Notes under the pieces: model-generated
What the model was told of the DNA's origin: nothing
What the model saw: only the letters and a program-made list of their open reading frames with translations
Databases searched by the model: none
In this document: piece after piece, positions 26,501 through 40,400 of the stretch
Numbering within the stretch: the stretch's first letter is position 1
Layout of the letters: each line of letters begins with the position of its first letter
Translations under genes and position numbers: made by a program
Source: Harmothoe impar
Lineage: Eukaryota; Annelida; Polychaeta; Phyllodocida; Polynoidae
Direction of reading: 5' to 3'
DNA length: 64,000 nt
Assembly (NCBI GenBank): GCA_947462335.1
Contig: OX381710.1
Span: 37,199,204 to 37,263,203, forward strand

Positions 26501-26727
26501 TGCTATTTATGAAATTGATTTAAAGCTGCTGTTCTATGAATTTAAATCAATTTTCTTCTGCCGGTAATATTAATTTGTCTGCTTTCCCTGAGCTGTACCA
26601 CTTAATACCAGACGAACAGCTGGCTGGTTATGACATTGATTAAAATCTTCTACTTCAAGAATTTAAATCAATTTGGTAACGATTAGTCTGCTTGTCCTCA
26701 GCAGTACCACCTAATCTGTTACGTGTT

Positions 26728-26864
26728 AGATAGACGATGGTTATGAAAGGGTATGTAGAATTAACCACAGCTTGCTGGTGGGGGCCAGACGAGGGCGAAG
26801 CCCAAGTCGCCCTACCAGCAAGCTGTGGTTAATTCTAATACCATTACATAACCATCGTCTATCT
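26728..26864. mobile_element. fold-back MITE of 137 bp
   Basis: The outer arms AGATAGACGATGGTTATG are mirrored at the right end. The inner arms from 26757 to 26779 (AATTAACCACAGCTTGCTGG core) are repeated exactly inverted at 26814-26836, a perfect 23 bp. Almost the whole element can fold into one hairpin. No clear target duplication. Confidence 0.6.
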
Positions 26865-27696
26865 GACTTAACCTTCGGTATGCAATATAACCAAGGTGCG
26901 AATCCTTTGTCTTAGCTCTCCACCGTGGGTTAAATATATATATACGCTACACTTGTCCCTGTGAACATGTGCTCGCCCAGACGCATCCCGGTCCCCGGTC
27001 TATGTCCACACTGTGTGGCTGTGACAAAGTACTGCAGGGTCAGGGGGCCCTGGTGACATGCTTCACACTGTTGATGTAGTAAAGGACGAGGAGGCTATAA
27101 ATAGCACACTACAGATGGCTGGGGCCTGGTTCGCTGATTAACATGTTTGTAAACCACCCACACTATTTGTGAACCGATTAATTATATTTTATTTTTTCAC
27201 AATTACATCCACATACCACCTATTATCTGACTGGTAATACACGTGTTGCTGTGTCACTGGAGATTAATTGATAGCCAACTGTTTTCTCCCATGCTATTTT
27301 TGGTTATCTACTCCAATGCAATGACCACCATTAATAAAGCTCTCTGGGACCAAATGCACTTGCCATGACAGGACTAGTTCAGTAAGGTAATCACTCGGTG
27401 GCACTTTGGTGCATGATTACTTTCCCATTCCTGTGTTGGATCCCGAGGCTAAGCTGACATAAATATGCACAACGGGAGGGGCATTGATCTTAACCGATGT
27501 CTACTCCTAGAGACAATGCCTCTGATAGCAATTTACATTTAAAAAAAAGATAGTCCAAGCATCAACATTAAATTTTGCACACACTATATTATATTAATCA
27601 GAGTCTACTATCATGTAGTTTTTTCAATGTCTGCTTCATCTAAAGTCCATACTCTCAAGAACACTTCTGGTCTTTTCTTTAAATTACTAGTAGGTC

Positions 27697-27790
27697 TAAA
27701 AATGTGCGTTTCAGGTTACCGACCCCACCTCGTAAAATTTCGCCAACCCTAGACTTTCTCCTTTTTTAAATTTTATCCAATTTTGGGGGA
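27697..27790 (+). repeat. partial MITE, family TTTCAGGTTACCCGACC
   Basis: Contains GTGCGTTTCAGGTTACCGAC and downstream CCAACCCTAGACTTT, matching the left part of 19553-19824. The right terminus was not found. Confidence 0.4.
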
Positions 27791-28423
27791 AAAAAGAAAG
27801 AGAAATACTATATATCTTCGAGTTTGCTACGTTGAATTAAACACACACCCTTACCCTCTTATACATACATATATGTAATATATAGTTTTACACACATCGT
27901 TTTAGTCCAGAAACCTGCGCAAGAGCTTTCCAGATGGTGGTGTTCCCAGAATGTTTCACTTCGCCGAATGTATGCACCCACTACTTAGACACAGGATTCC
28001 ACTATTAGTAGTACAGAGGTGACGATTCTCAGAAAGGTGCTAAAAGTACTCTCTATTGCTCAGTGACCATAAAGGCCATCGAGCTCAGTGTAGCTAATTT
28101 TATGATAACTATCAATGGGACAGGTTTCGGCTTTCTCACAGTAAGTTCTATCAGAGATCTACATGTATGTCTCTGGTTCTATGAAATCTAGAGAAATTCA
28201 ATATTCTATCAGAGAGTTATTTACCACTATAACCACGAAAGGATACAGGTGAAATGAGTTGATTCAAACACCTTGCCCCATCTTACCTTTGGGCGTCTGT
28301 AGTAAACACATCTATATTTACCTCATTTACAAATGGGAATAGGCGATACTATGAAATATGTCCATCTTTATATACTCAAGTCATTGAGAGAAGATGTATT
28401 TGGCACAATATCATATATCATAT

Positions 28424-28798
28424 CAGTGTTGCCGAAATGACATCGGCACATTGGCTTTTGCCGATGTAGAATTTTAATGGCCGATGTGAGGCTCTTATAC
28501 ATCGGCCACAATGGCTGGCCATGATCTCAGCTTTCCAGATTTTTCAGATAGTCCTATTAGAAGCAAAGTTATGGCCATGTAACGACTATCAATAAATTTA
28601 CACCTTTCTTTAATACATTTTGTCTGTATCTATCAATGGAATTTACACCTTTCTTTAATACATTTTGAATGGCTTTTTGGCATCAATGTATATACACAGT
28701 TATTTCATGTGGCCTGTGTAGAAGACAAATGGCCTGTGTACGATCCCGCTACACAGGCCACATTGGCCTGTGTACCTAAAAAGTTTTCGGCAACACTG
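28424..28798. mobile_element. hAT-like MITE, termini CAGTGTTGCCGAAA
   Basis: The left end CAGTGTTGCCGAAA is mirrored by TTTTCGGCAACACTG at 28784-28798. CATAT lies outside both ends, but a full 8-bp duplication is not preserved. Inside is a direct duplication of TTTACACCTTTCTTTAATAC. Non-coding. Confidence 0.6.
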
Positions 28799-29026
28799 CA
28801 TATATAAATCTATAATCCTTATGCATTTCTGGGACCTTTAATAGATCTTGATCTGTTACTACTACAATACAACATGGGATCGTGCAGCCTCACCGTAAGA
28901 TGAAGCATAGCACTGCCCATATCTTTCCAGACCAATGCACTGCTCCTAGCTCCAGGGTTCAGACTTCCTGAGAGAACTGTCCATGAACTCCACCTAGAAA
29001 TAACTCTACTAAACTACTTTTGCTTA

Positions 29027-29368
29027 GGGAGTGATCATTTATTATCAACAGGGGGGGGGGGGGTGGTGGGTTTGGGGGGGGGGGGCAAAAAAATTTGGAC
29101 CCCTTGACCGGGGGGGGGGGGCAAAAAAATTTGAACCCCTCTTGGGGGGGGGGGGGAGGGCAAAAAAATGTAACCTGTTTTGAGCCAAAAAGCCCGCGCG
29201 TTACTGTGCTTCAAAGGGCCAGCGCGCGAGCCGATTTTCGACCCTAAGGGGGGGGGGGGGGTAAAAAATGTTGACCCCTTGACCGGGGGGGGGGGGGGTA
29301 AAAAATTCCGCGCGCTCCGCGCAGAAACCCACCTACCCCCCCCCTGTTGTTAAAAAATGATCACTCCC
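29027..29368. mobile_element. PIF/Harbinger-like MITE with G-run interior
   Basis: Inverted termini GGGAGTGATCATTT are flanked by TTA on both sides (29024-29026 and 29369-29371), the target duplication typical of PIF/Harbinger. The interior is a series of G-runs of 10 or more alternating with GCAAAAAAATTT-type spacers and a CGCGCG-rich centre. A related end lies at about 39985-40017 and a degenerate copy at 7470-7593. No coding capacity. The G-runs could form quadruplexes. Confidence 0.6.
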
Positions 29369-30401
29369 TTAGTCCAGTCAGGACAAAAAACACATTTCAT
29401 AACATATGCTCTTCCTGAAAGAGAAGTTGGGAATGTTTTCTATATACATACATATGTATATGCTACGCGCAATGTCGGAACTTGCGCAGTTCCGGAACTG
29501 TGCTAGTTCTGATACTGCGCTTGACATGATATACATTTAGAAAACATGAACATGTACACTGATTACTATGGATAAAAGAGAAGCTACATCACAGACACAC
29601 ATCATGCAGAAAAGGGGGTAGGCCCTATTTCTCTTCTGCTGAACCTGTCATGTTCAATAATGCCAACAAAGTCAATACTATTGACTTACTGATAAGGTTG
29701 TCATCCTTACTTAGAACTGCATATATGTACACTGAAACAGGCCACATGATATATGATATATAAGCCTGTTATGGTTCCTTCCAATTACTAGAAGTGAGAA
29801 CTCCTTACGCCCACACCTGAGCAGTGTAGTACCTGACAAGTGGCTGCACATCCGTGCGTGGGCGCGTTAACGTCAAGTGGCATGCCCGTATACAATTTAT
29901 ACACAGAAAAATGCTGACATGATGTAGCGATCAGCGTCCGTGTCATCATATTGCAGTTTGGGGATAAATGGCTACTCGACACTGACAGAAATTGGCTCTT
30001 ATATCTCGTACCAATACACATATATATATCGACGCAAAGTAGTGGGCGGAAAAGGTCTTTCAGACATCTCGACATATTATGGATCATTGTGGAATAATGA
30101 GCACCTATTGAGCTACAGAAGCACTACAATCTACTTAGAATTAATTGGCCTTCCTAAATGACACATTTCTGGTCATTCTGGTCCTGAAATTCGGCCAGAA
30201 AGGGATGTGTGTGCTTAATAATAGAGGATGTGTACTTATATGTCGAAAATGATACATGCACTTTTTTTATATAATGGCTGTGCCAACGAATCGCTGAATA
30301 AATATCATCTGCTCTCTTCTTTTTTTTTGTGAAGAAAATTACTGATATATATGAAAAGTGATCAGAAAACTAGTCAGAATAACACTTAATCAACAACTTA
30401 C

Positions 30402-31893
30402 CGGCAACGTCCTCGCCTTCGTCTACCTCATAGTCGTCTTTGCTGAAGGAGTAGGTTGCGTCGGAGATGTGCACCATACCTGGCTTGCCCTCCGATTCCA
30501 TCATGTTGGCCAGGGTTACATCATTGGACCACACATCAAACTTAAAGCGGCGTGTTCCCACCAGACCACAGAGCACTGTGCCTGTGTGCACACCGACACG
30601 CATGCCCACTTGCTCGTTGTGGTCTTCGTCAAAGGCCTGGATGGCCTTGACCATGCTAAGTCCCATCTCGATACAACATTGGGCATGGTCAGCACGTGGT
30701 TCGGGGCAGCCTGAGACGCAGTAATAGCAGTCACCGAGTGTGCTGATCTTCTCACAGCCACTCTTCTCACACAGCACGTCGAAGCGGCCAAAGAGGTCGT
30801 TGAGCAGGCTCACCAGGTGTTCGGCTGTCTTGTTGGAGCTCATGTTAGTGAAGCCCACGATGTCAGCGAACAAGATGCTCACGTCCGTCAGCTGGTTCAT
30901 CAGGAAGGTCCGGAACGTGATCTTACCCCGCTGCGGACTGGATGCCGGTTTATGACTCGGTGGACCGTTGTCTTCATTTTCCTTTTCACCTTTCTCACGG
31001 GACTTCATGATCTCCTGTGCCACTTTGGGCGGCATAAGGGAGTTGATCATTCCCTGTTTAATCTGCTTCTCCACCTCGAGATCTTGGCGAGACATGATGG
31101 ACTGGCCGACCCGCAGGAAGGTGCTGCGTTTACGTGCTTGTCCGATGATGAAGACGTGAATGCCCACCAGGTGGAGGCACACATGCATGAGTGCGCGGGC
31201 GGCGATAAAGTTGATGGCCGTCATGTCTGTGAGCAGGGCGGTGAGCAGCTCGAAGAGAATGGAGTAGGCGCCACCGATGAGCAAGGCGCAGTAGAGCGGC
31301 AGCGGAATGACTGTGTACATCATCAGGATGATCTCCACCGTAGCGGTAAAGGTGCCCACGACAGAGATGTCGGTGCGCACAAACACAAAGTTTAGCAAAC
31401 AGAAGAGACAAAGCAGTACGGCCACCACCACCGCCGTGTGCAGCTGGTACTTCTCAAAGGCTGTCGTAAAGGTAAAGATGAGGGTGACGATGCAGAGAAC
31501 AAGCAGCACGGCTGTCCCGCTCAGGAAGGCCACCCAGTTCACCGCCTGCAGGGCCCCGAAGAAGATGCACCAAGCCGCGCAGGCCACAATGATGTAGACC
31601 AGGGCTAGCTGGAACCGCCCGCGCGTTTGAGGCATGAAGATACGAGCCAGCTGCTCCTCCAGACTCTCGGAGTCGAACTGCGGATTCCACCAGCGACTCG
31701 ACATGCGCTCGAAGATATTGGGTAGACGACAGCATCCTCGCTGTGCAGGTCCGGCAGCACCCCCGGTAGCTTCAACATTCAGTGCTGTACCCTTGTAGCG
31801 GTTCTTGGCCGGAGATCGGATCTCTACGGCATCGGCATCAGCCGCCTTATACTCCACGGTCGTACCGTCTGCGTCCGCGTCAGCGGTCGCCAT
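30402..31893 (-). CDS. ADCY9: ADCY9-like adenylyl cyclase, exon 1 (first membrane block and C1a domain)
   Basis: First coding exon, residues 1-498. The start ATG (31893-31891) is the first in frame and lies 73 bp inside the exon. After a hydrophilic N-terminus comes the AC9-type motif RWWNPQFDSESLEEQL (residues 68-82). About six membrane segments follow (residues 96-250), then the signalling-helix motif DLEVEKQIKQ and the C1a domain (residues 336-497). The two metal-binding aspartates are in FADIVGF (Asp344) and STLGDCYYC (Asp388). CPEPRADHA, RVGVHTG and FDVWSNDV are intact. The enzyme makes cAMP from ATP at the plasma membrane with C1 and C2 paired. The exon ends with donor G|GTAAGT in phase 1. 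The RWWNPQFD motif and C1 sequence favour AC9 over other isoforms. Confidence 0.95.
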
Positions 31894-31966
31894 GGTGACT
31901 GTGTGCTGTAAGACCGGAATGCAAGTGTTGTTGGTGAATCTGTCTCACAGTTGCGTCCAAGACCTC
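31894..31966 (-). other. 5' UTR part of exon 1
   Basis: Upstream of the ATG the minus strand runs back to a good acceptor, tttcatttcAG (31968-31967). This suggests that at least one non-coding first exon, and so the promoter, lies further upstream (above 31968). The acceptor is seen; the upstream exon was not located. Confidence 0.55.
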
Positions 31967-34172
31967 CTGAAATGAAAATTGACAAGAGTTAGAATTAAAT
32001 CATCTGTGTATTTAATTAGATTACATGAATGCATAGAGAAACAAGGTTGAACATTTCAGATATTGAACTTCACAATTTATAGATTACACCAACCGTTTCT
32101 TAACTAGGAAGTCATACTACATTGTACCTGATAAATCGGGAAATCATTTCTCTACCGTTGCTGTACCTGAAATTAAGTCCCAGATTTCTATATCTCAAGT
32201 AGCATAAAGACCAATGTTATCATGTAAACCTATGATTAGCCTCTATGTGACAACCTTAATGTCCATGGACATTGAGATATGAGGCTTTGAGTGGACTCCT
32301 ATCCCACTGCGCTTATCTCATGCACTAGCAGTTGTAACTAGTGGTTGGTCTGAGCTGACTGGGTTGCCCTTGCAGTACACGTGAACACATTCCCCTTGTT
32401 GGCTTCCAAGAACTCATACAATGCAGCTCACAGACGCGATCTGTGCTAGCTGAATAGAACTGCTTGTTTGATCAAATACACCTCAAGAGCCGCCGTATAC
32501 ATTGGCTCTGTGTGGTATTGATTAATGTTGGTACATTGTGGTCTTACTGCTGACAGCAACACAGGTGCTTCTGTACGATGGCTGATTGCCCTAAGACCGC
32601 TACACCATTTAAATTCTGCCAATTTTGACATGCAACCTACTTTAATTATAATGCATGAAGGTTTGTGTGTGGGTAATGTGCACCAAAATGCACCACCATT
32701 GCATACCTCTTCATTTCTCATTATTTGAATACCTGTAATGTGTTTATGAAAATCATTTCAACAAAAATACTTTATAAATTCAAAAAGTACTGATACATAG
32801 GTGCTCAGCATAACAGTACTTGTATAAGTAAGTTGTGGATAGTGGGTTTCCCTGCCTCACGTGGTGTGAGTTCAGACAGGTGGTATTGATCTACTGTAGT
32901 ATTAAACTATAGACGATACAACCTGTTTGATGAGGGGTAAAACACTGGGTTTGTTACTCACTAGTATGCTGCTGCTACCTGTGCAGTGCAAATCTCTATC
33001 TATAGTTCTAATCATTACAGCACCTGTTGTTTATGTAGCACAATGAGGGTCAATATGAAAAGTGTCAATACCTCAGAATTCTACCCCCAACATGATGGAA
33101 GCCGTACGTCATAGTGGAACCCTCAATTAGGATTATTGTCTGTAGTCTCTGTAGAATATACCAGTAAAGTTGCAACACTTGACAGCACTATGTCCTTTAT
33201 TGTGTGAGATTTAGAACCCATGTTGTGTGACCGGTTGATTCCCAACAGTGCAGCAACAGCACTCACCTGAGTAAACCAAAGCATGTCTGACATCCTAGCT
33301 TGGCAATATTTGATACATGTTAATCAATGTATTGAGGGAATTATTGGGGCGGAGTTTATGAAGTTGTACTCTATCCCCGGGGCTCTATCAAAGTTCACCG
33401 TGCATAGCGAAGGGCACTGTGAAGGGCATTGCGAATAGCCAAATGGAATCTCGGTCATGGGTGTCCCATTTGAATTGCTTGGCTGAAGTTGGCTCATCAT
33501 GTGTAATATGCAAGAATGGCGGCCATGCTAGAACATGCTGCCCACTGTACCAAGCACTTAGCATGTCTGGCATATGCCACAGTAACATACAAGTTACAGC
33601 CTTAGTTACCTGACAGCCCAGGCTATTAAAGGTCTAGTGGTCTGTCCGTCCCAAAAGCCACCCTGGAGGTCTGCCTTACATATAGCACCTGCTCCCTAGG
33701 CGCTGACCATCTTATCTCTGCCTACACTCTGCCGCCTCCAGTCAGCATCCTCTTAGTTCCGGATCCGGCCGAGTGGGGAGCGCACGTCGGCGTCTGTGGA
33801 TGACGGGATTATCTGAGGATGCTAACTGACACCGGTCGCCGCCTGCATAATGGGTAGCAGCAGATTGGGGGAGCTCTAATCTGGGGATGGGGTCCTCCTG
33901 AGGGTTACGTCCCAGGCTATTAGTACCTTACCTCATAGGAGGAGGAGGTGGAGTGGGGGTGGGGGTCTCATCCAAGACTCAGAATATACACGTACATTTG
34001 TACCCTAGAATACACCATACACCAATCTCAAGGTAATATTCCTAAAATGTTCTTGAATGAAGGATCAGTCAAAATTCCCAGAACACACCAATGCAAATGT
34101 AGAATTTCAACATTTCTTTGAATCATCACTCTAAATAACCCAATCTTAAAGTCAAATCTCGAAATGTAGCCA

Positions 34173-34195
34173 CCCCCCCCCCCCCCCCCCCCCCC
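34173..34195. repeat. poly-C homopolymer run
   Basis: An uninterrupted run of 23 C residues. Such tracts are prone to sequencing-length error. Confidence 0.8.
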
Positions 34196-37100
34196 ACCCC
34201 CCAACTGTAACATGTTCCACTGTGCTCCACCTGGCCAGCTATAGTACAGAGTCTGATTTAGGAGTCTGGAGAAGTTGCTGAAATGGGCTCATACTGAACT
34301 ACGTAGAGTTTGGTGTACACGATGGGGGCGTTTTTCTGACTGAAAGCCGATGGCGTCAAAAAGAAAGATCACGGTGCCTTGAGTAGGAGAAAACCATGAT
34401 GTGTACATGGATAGGAGAGGGGGAGATGGGGCTGGGGGCTGTTCATATACTACTCTAGTATTGCTGGTCTCCAGATCTATTCTTTCTTAGGGATTGATTG
34501 GCTTACCATTTGTAACTTTAAAACATACAGATTATAAATACAATTAAACAAAGTTACAATAATGTGTATGATATTGTATATCAATGTAAATCCCTGTATC
34601 CAATATGATGCTAATGAACGAAAGGTGGACCCTCATAACTAACTACCGGGACGACAATACAGGTAGAACAACGATAACACGATGACTCTGTACCTTCACC
34701 CGACAATAAAAATGTTTGAAACTTGAAACTTGAGCTAATTGGGTTGTAGAGGTCTAGAGAACATTCAACGTGAGTTAAGGTGCGTGGAGCATGAGGCCTT
34801 GAAGGACAGCCTGGTAGTCTAATTGTGTGCCTGCCTGCGAGACGCCGGTGCATCCTTTATGAGCCTACCTGGCACCTCTCCCGGATATAGAGCTGTAACA
34901 TTTAAACACTGCCGGCAGATAAAGGACCCTTTGATATCACAACACTCGACGCACTGATCGGCGTTTACCGATAGTAATGGGAGATACGTGGTGTATTTAT
35001 CCATGTGGGTTTCTGGTCGCCGGCTGTACATGGATGTATACTGGATGGTTATGTGTGTGTGCGGTGGTGGTGGGGGGGGGGGGATATATGCTGCCTTAAA
35101 AGGTAGTGTAAAGGGTTTATTATCATATTCATCAACACTTTGTAAAGAGGGGAATGTTATATAAAAGGTCTGACTATTACACTGTTACCTTCCGAGTGTG
35201 ACTTCACTGGGAGATCAGATGCATAATTTGATGTCCGTTGTACTAGGGGAAAGAACTCTACTTGTATAGTGGGATTGTCCATAGCACACCTCTAGCAATA
35301 AATAGCTGCCTTTATAGATGTATGGCTGCGTAAATATAATGCAGGTACACCCTATTAGATGAGGGAGACTATTGTGTAACAGAACCTCATTTATATATCG
35401 GGATTTATCTGGTCAATAATATCACCTGTGGGGCCTGATGTAACTCTGTCTGAGCCGTGACGCCGTGGATCATGATGGTTATTATTGAAAGGTCGGGGGC
35501 AAGGATGTGTCCAAACGACCAGTATAGAACAGTCTGGACAAATATAGTTGGCTCAACTATTTAAATATGGGAGCACTAACCGATCAGCCCATTTTAAGCA
35601 ATACATTGTTTTTTTATGATGTAAGATTTATCAACTCCAATACATCTGTACATATCATCAATATACATAGAGGTCTATCTAAATTGTGTTGTGTGACTGT
35701 CAGCTGTACTATTATAACTTTACCCCTACATATTAGTCATATAGATATTGTATATTTGCATCTATCTCCCCCTCACCCTCCCCAGCCCTTCATATAAGCT
35801 GACGGTAGAGCGGCTTATACTAAATGTAGCAGTAATTGTGCTTAGTCACCCAAATCGAGCTGTAGGAAATATTAGCTTAGTGCTGTAGACTGAGACAGTC
35901 TCTATAGACACAATCAGGGTCATCCCCTCGGCGCGCACCCAGGAGGTGCCCACCTGGGTCCTGCTTGCCTATCTGCCTACCTGCTGGTGATAACATGTCG
36001 TTACACCAGGTCAGCACACAAAAGGATGGGTCGATATCACTAAATGATTATCAGCACGCTATAACTACATCCACAACGATCTGCCAGGGATAACATACAT
36101 CTGCATAAAAGGAGATACATGTCTAGTATTGATACGCTTCATATGGCTGTGAAAATAGATCTTAGCGTCTGTCCTACATTGATGCTTCTAAGCTGAATAT
36201 TAGTACCGGTAGTCAAGCCTGGCTTAAGGTTGGACAAACACTGCCCAGTGACCATACAGGTACACAGTAGCCCACACATCGCCTTTAATATAGTCCTTTT
36301 GGAATGGCTCCTTTACATGTATAATGTCAATACTGAGCACAACAACCATATCTTGAAACGTGTCTACCCTACATACTACTCCATTGACTTTCCCTTCCAT
36401 TGCCCTAGATTTGATTATCTGCCTTTCTGTAGGTTAATGCCATCTTGATTAATGGTAGGCAATTAAGGGCTACAACGGTAGAAAGGTAGCCCACACACAG
36501 GCCCTCCTTCCTGCCATCTCGTCCAAGCCGGCCCGGGTACTGGCACCATGACAAGGGGCCCACTGACATGTCCATCAAACCGCTGGCTAATGGAAACACC
36601 TAATACCACTGTCACATGAGTGATGGGGAGCACCTAGATGTGGCATCCATTGATCCCCCAGGCTTGCTGCTGGTGTGAATCATCGTACCGTGAGCACCAA
36701 ATGATACACATGTATTACAGATAGCCTGGGCTATAGATAGATGTACATGTGTACTACAACATACTCTGTTATAGATTATCTATACGCATAGGTCACAATC
36801 TTGCCCATGTATTAATCACCAAAACTTAGCCAGCTGTGTAATATGGTTCTCCATCATATTAGGCATGAGGTAGGAGGTCGGGGTGGGGAGGACGTGGGGT
36901 GGGGAGGGCAGACCCCATGAGGTATAGGCATGACCCCACAACACCCTATCCTTCATCAGGCTTCATTCGGCATTGCTATATTGCGTGCATGCATACGTTA
37001 TTAGTAGTTCTGGCCGTAGACCTACCTAAGAGATAGGCAGGGTAAGGGTAGGCTACACTCTAGCTGCAGCACCAGGGCTCATGTCTATCAGTGCCGAGCC

Positions 37101-37200
37101 ATGAGACTCACGTGAAGGTGGATCCATACCCTATATTAAGCAGATCCACTTTGCTGCAGCCTACCCGGTGTGGACGATTGGTGTCATTGTGAGGCATCGA

Positions 37201-37463
37201 GCCCGCTAAGGGCCGCACAGTGCTTTAATGTGATTTGTCTGTGGTAGTTCAATATGGTGCGTGAATGCAGACCTACGAGTAGACTCGCCAGAGCTGCATT
37301 CAGGCACCATGCCGACCATACGGGAGTTTATCAACCTAGTAGGGTAGGCATGATGCATGGATGTATATAGCCCATGTGAGTAGATTCACCAGGGCTGATT
37401 TTATGCATCATGATGATAAACGCCATCATGTATTAAATCACTATGTGGCCCTTAAAGGGCTAG
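37201..37463. mobile_element. MITE, family with AAGGGCCRCATAGTG termini
   Basis: The left end GCCCGCTAAGGGCCGCACAGTG is mirrored by CACTATGTGGCCCTTAAAGG at the right end. Internal GCATTCAG/GCATCATG motifs recur in the relatives at 23403-23552, 20500-20602 and 45340-45500. Non-coding. Confidence 0.5.
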
Positions 37464-40400
37464 CTAGCCTGGGCCACACCAATCACTGGTATCCTCTCAC
37501 ACAGCCTGATCCTATTGTAGGACACTTTGTTCTCGTGATCCATCCTCTGTGACATGAGGTGCAATACATCTCTAACATAATCTAATATTGCACAAATACA
37601 CGTATTTCGTTCTATCTGGAAGCTACCGGTATGTGTGATACAATAAGGGAAATGTAGCAATGTAATATGTATAGCCATACATCCATAGTGTTGGTAGGTG
37701 GGCTGGGGTCGGGAGAGCCGTTTTAGGTCGGACACTCCCGGTTGAATTTGATAACGTTATATCAACGGGTTTTATATCAGAACTTGCTGCAAAAGCATCC
37801 CCATTAAAGGACAGCGTCTCTCTATACTGCAGCTAACAAAAATATTATTGTATGTGGATCGAGTGCTCCTTTGATAGACGCAGCCATAACTAGACATAAA
37901 TCGGCCATATCGATATGTCAATGTACCCCCAGCCAGTTAAGTATCAGTGGTAGGTGATTGAACAGGCTGTTACATGTGTTGTGTGTCATGTCATCCTGGC
38001 TTATGGCCGTGCACTTACAGAGATGTATCCCATGTACTGGGTGGATTAGTGCGGCTTGTGAATCTTACCTCTATCTTGTTAATACTTACTCATGTAGGAC
38101 TACCCGCTCTGCTTACAAGCTGTTTGGTGAGTGCTCTGGTTGTTCTTAGGGGAGGCGGGGGTCTAACATTGCTAACATTATTACGTGTAGGTGTACCGTA
38201 CTAATAAATCACCATAGTAACCTGCCATGTTTAACCTATCGCCAATGCCTTTTCATGGGAAAGGATATCAACATCTAGGGCTACTACCGGTAGATCTAGA
38301 CAATTGTGAAAATGAATGTTTAATGGACCTTCTCATCATCTAGATCTAGAATGGATCAATCTAGATCTAGATCGAGAATGGATTTATGCATCTGTGATTT
38401 GAATAGGAGTTAGAAATTGGTTCACATGTATTAATCTAATCAATTCAAAAGGTGAGAGGTATTCTATAATGTATCAAAATGTTAAAGACACCGAGGCAAT
38501 TTCAAGTGAAATTAATCAAATACCAAATCGTTTCAGTTGTATTTCATACCATTCTTAACCAATCTTCCTAGTTATTCTTTACGGCCCATATCAGTAATCT
38601 CATCAGCCATGGTGGTTGCCTTGCCATGGGGAATCTTAATTAAGATGTACTCAATACTGATGTTCCATCGGTTGAACAATGTCCCTAATACAATGTAAAA
38701 ACGAACGGTAGCTTACCATTAGGGACAATAGGTGAATTATTTAAGGGATTAATATATGGCTGATTTCAGACCATAAAACCGGCCATTCCATATGGCCAGC
38801 TGCAGCTCAGCTTTCTATAAAACGAAACAACTTTTTGCCCTGCATCTATATAAAGCTGTTTCCGGCAAGACTGTACGGGATAGGCTTGTTAAGTATTAAT
38901 ATGGTAGAAGTGAATGTATAGTCTGGCAGGGGCTAGACATGGCTGGCAGGTTGGTCCTGGTCTAAGCCTCCTACACCTTAGGGCCTTCTACCCCAATCCA
39001 GGCGTGCAGGTACTGACCTCAATCTGCGATCAATAGGTGATATCACACGGCGCCCATCCAACAAAATTACTGCCATCACGACAGGGGCAAATTAATTGTG
39101 TTTTTTTTGGTGTTTTTTTCACTAAATAGCACTGTTTTTTTTCGACTAAGTATCTCCACGGACTTTTAGCTCTATTTTTATGCCCTATTATGTATACCCA
39201 CATCTTGACTCCGTTGCTTTTGTTTATGGTAAATATTTATCGTAGACACCAGGCATTCTGGGACTCTGGAGATGGATACCGGGATTATGTGGTATATATA
39301 AAGTAGTTAGTTTTCTAAATATCACCCCACCCCGTGTATTCTAAAGTGATTTTTAGGCAATCTAAACTTTCACTCGTTCTGGACAGGTATTTAAGTTCTG
39401 CTTACCACAATACAGTAGTGATCGCATACGTGGATTATCGCATCTGTGAGATGAACGATCGAATCTATGGGATAAGTGAGAAAAAAAAGCGGCTACCGAT
39501 ACCAGGGCACATGCATCCATTACTCTTTTTGAAGGGTAGCAAGTGTTCTTTTATTGGCCCGGTCCTACAAACATGGACTGGTACCAAAGTAGCCAGGGCA
39601 AGACAAACCACGGCCTTAGATATCTCAGACATGGTTCCCTGAGGAAAGATTACATGGTAGACCACCAGTGTGAAGGACCGGTCTGGGGGGAAAAAACACA
39701 CAGAAATAATTTTGCCCCGTCCTTATAGCAGACACAAGACGCCTTTTTTAGTTTTGTACATGTAAGCATTTTCTCTGAACAGGCCCTGGGCACAATTTAT
39801 TCCACCCAGGGGTCCACATCTTCTATGTTCCCCTTAACTCAGTACACCCTAACGGTACTAAGGCATAGACTCGGAGCGAGATTGGCATAGTAGCGTGGGT
39901 GTCCAAGTTATGTTCCCCTAGGCTGGACTATCTGCCCTGGCCACTCCCACTAGGTACGAGGTATCAGGCATGCCTGTCTAATGTTCCCCTTGTTGTTAAT
40001 AAATGACCACTCCCTTAATTAGGTTTAAGTGGATCAGATAGTTCTGGCCGTAATTCTAGTTATTATGTAGGCCTACTGGAATCAATACAGCTGAGCCTGA
40101 TCGAGGATCGAGTTGGTAGTTACCGGGTAGTCCAAGCCCCAGCTAGTATTATGGCCCTTGAGTAAGACCCTAAATTCGATATGGCGACATAGGCATTTCA
40201 ATCAATATGGTAACATGGGCATATCTTAAAATTGACATGGGACATGGCCATCCTAGAGGCTGGGGTATTGGATATCCAACGTGATCTTTTCGACTATGTG
40301 ACATGGTTTCCCCCTTCAATAGTAGTAACATGAGGCATTGCCATTTCTTAGAATTGACATGCGACATGGGGACACTCCCCCCCCCCCCCTGCCGCCCCCA

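Larger units (their letters stand above)
7737..30401 (-). other. intron 1 of the cyclase gene, transposon-rich
   Basis: A 22.7-kb intron between donor G|GTAAGT (30401-30400) and acceptor 7738-7737. I saw no conserved protein domain on either strand. It holds the inverted-repeat elements, palindromes and minisatellite listed separately. A plus-strand TATA-like CTATAAATAG near 20776 lies next to a GC-rich stretch (about 20640-21060) and another lies near 27096. Either could be an alternative promoter, but no downstream coding exon was recognised. Confidence 0.6.
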
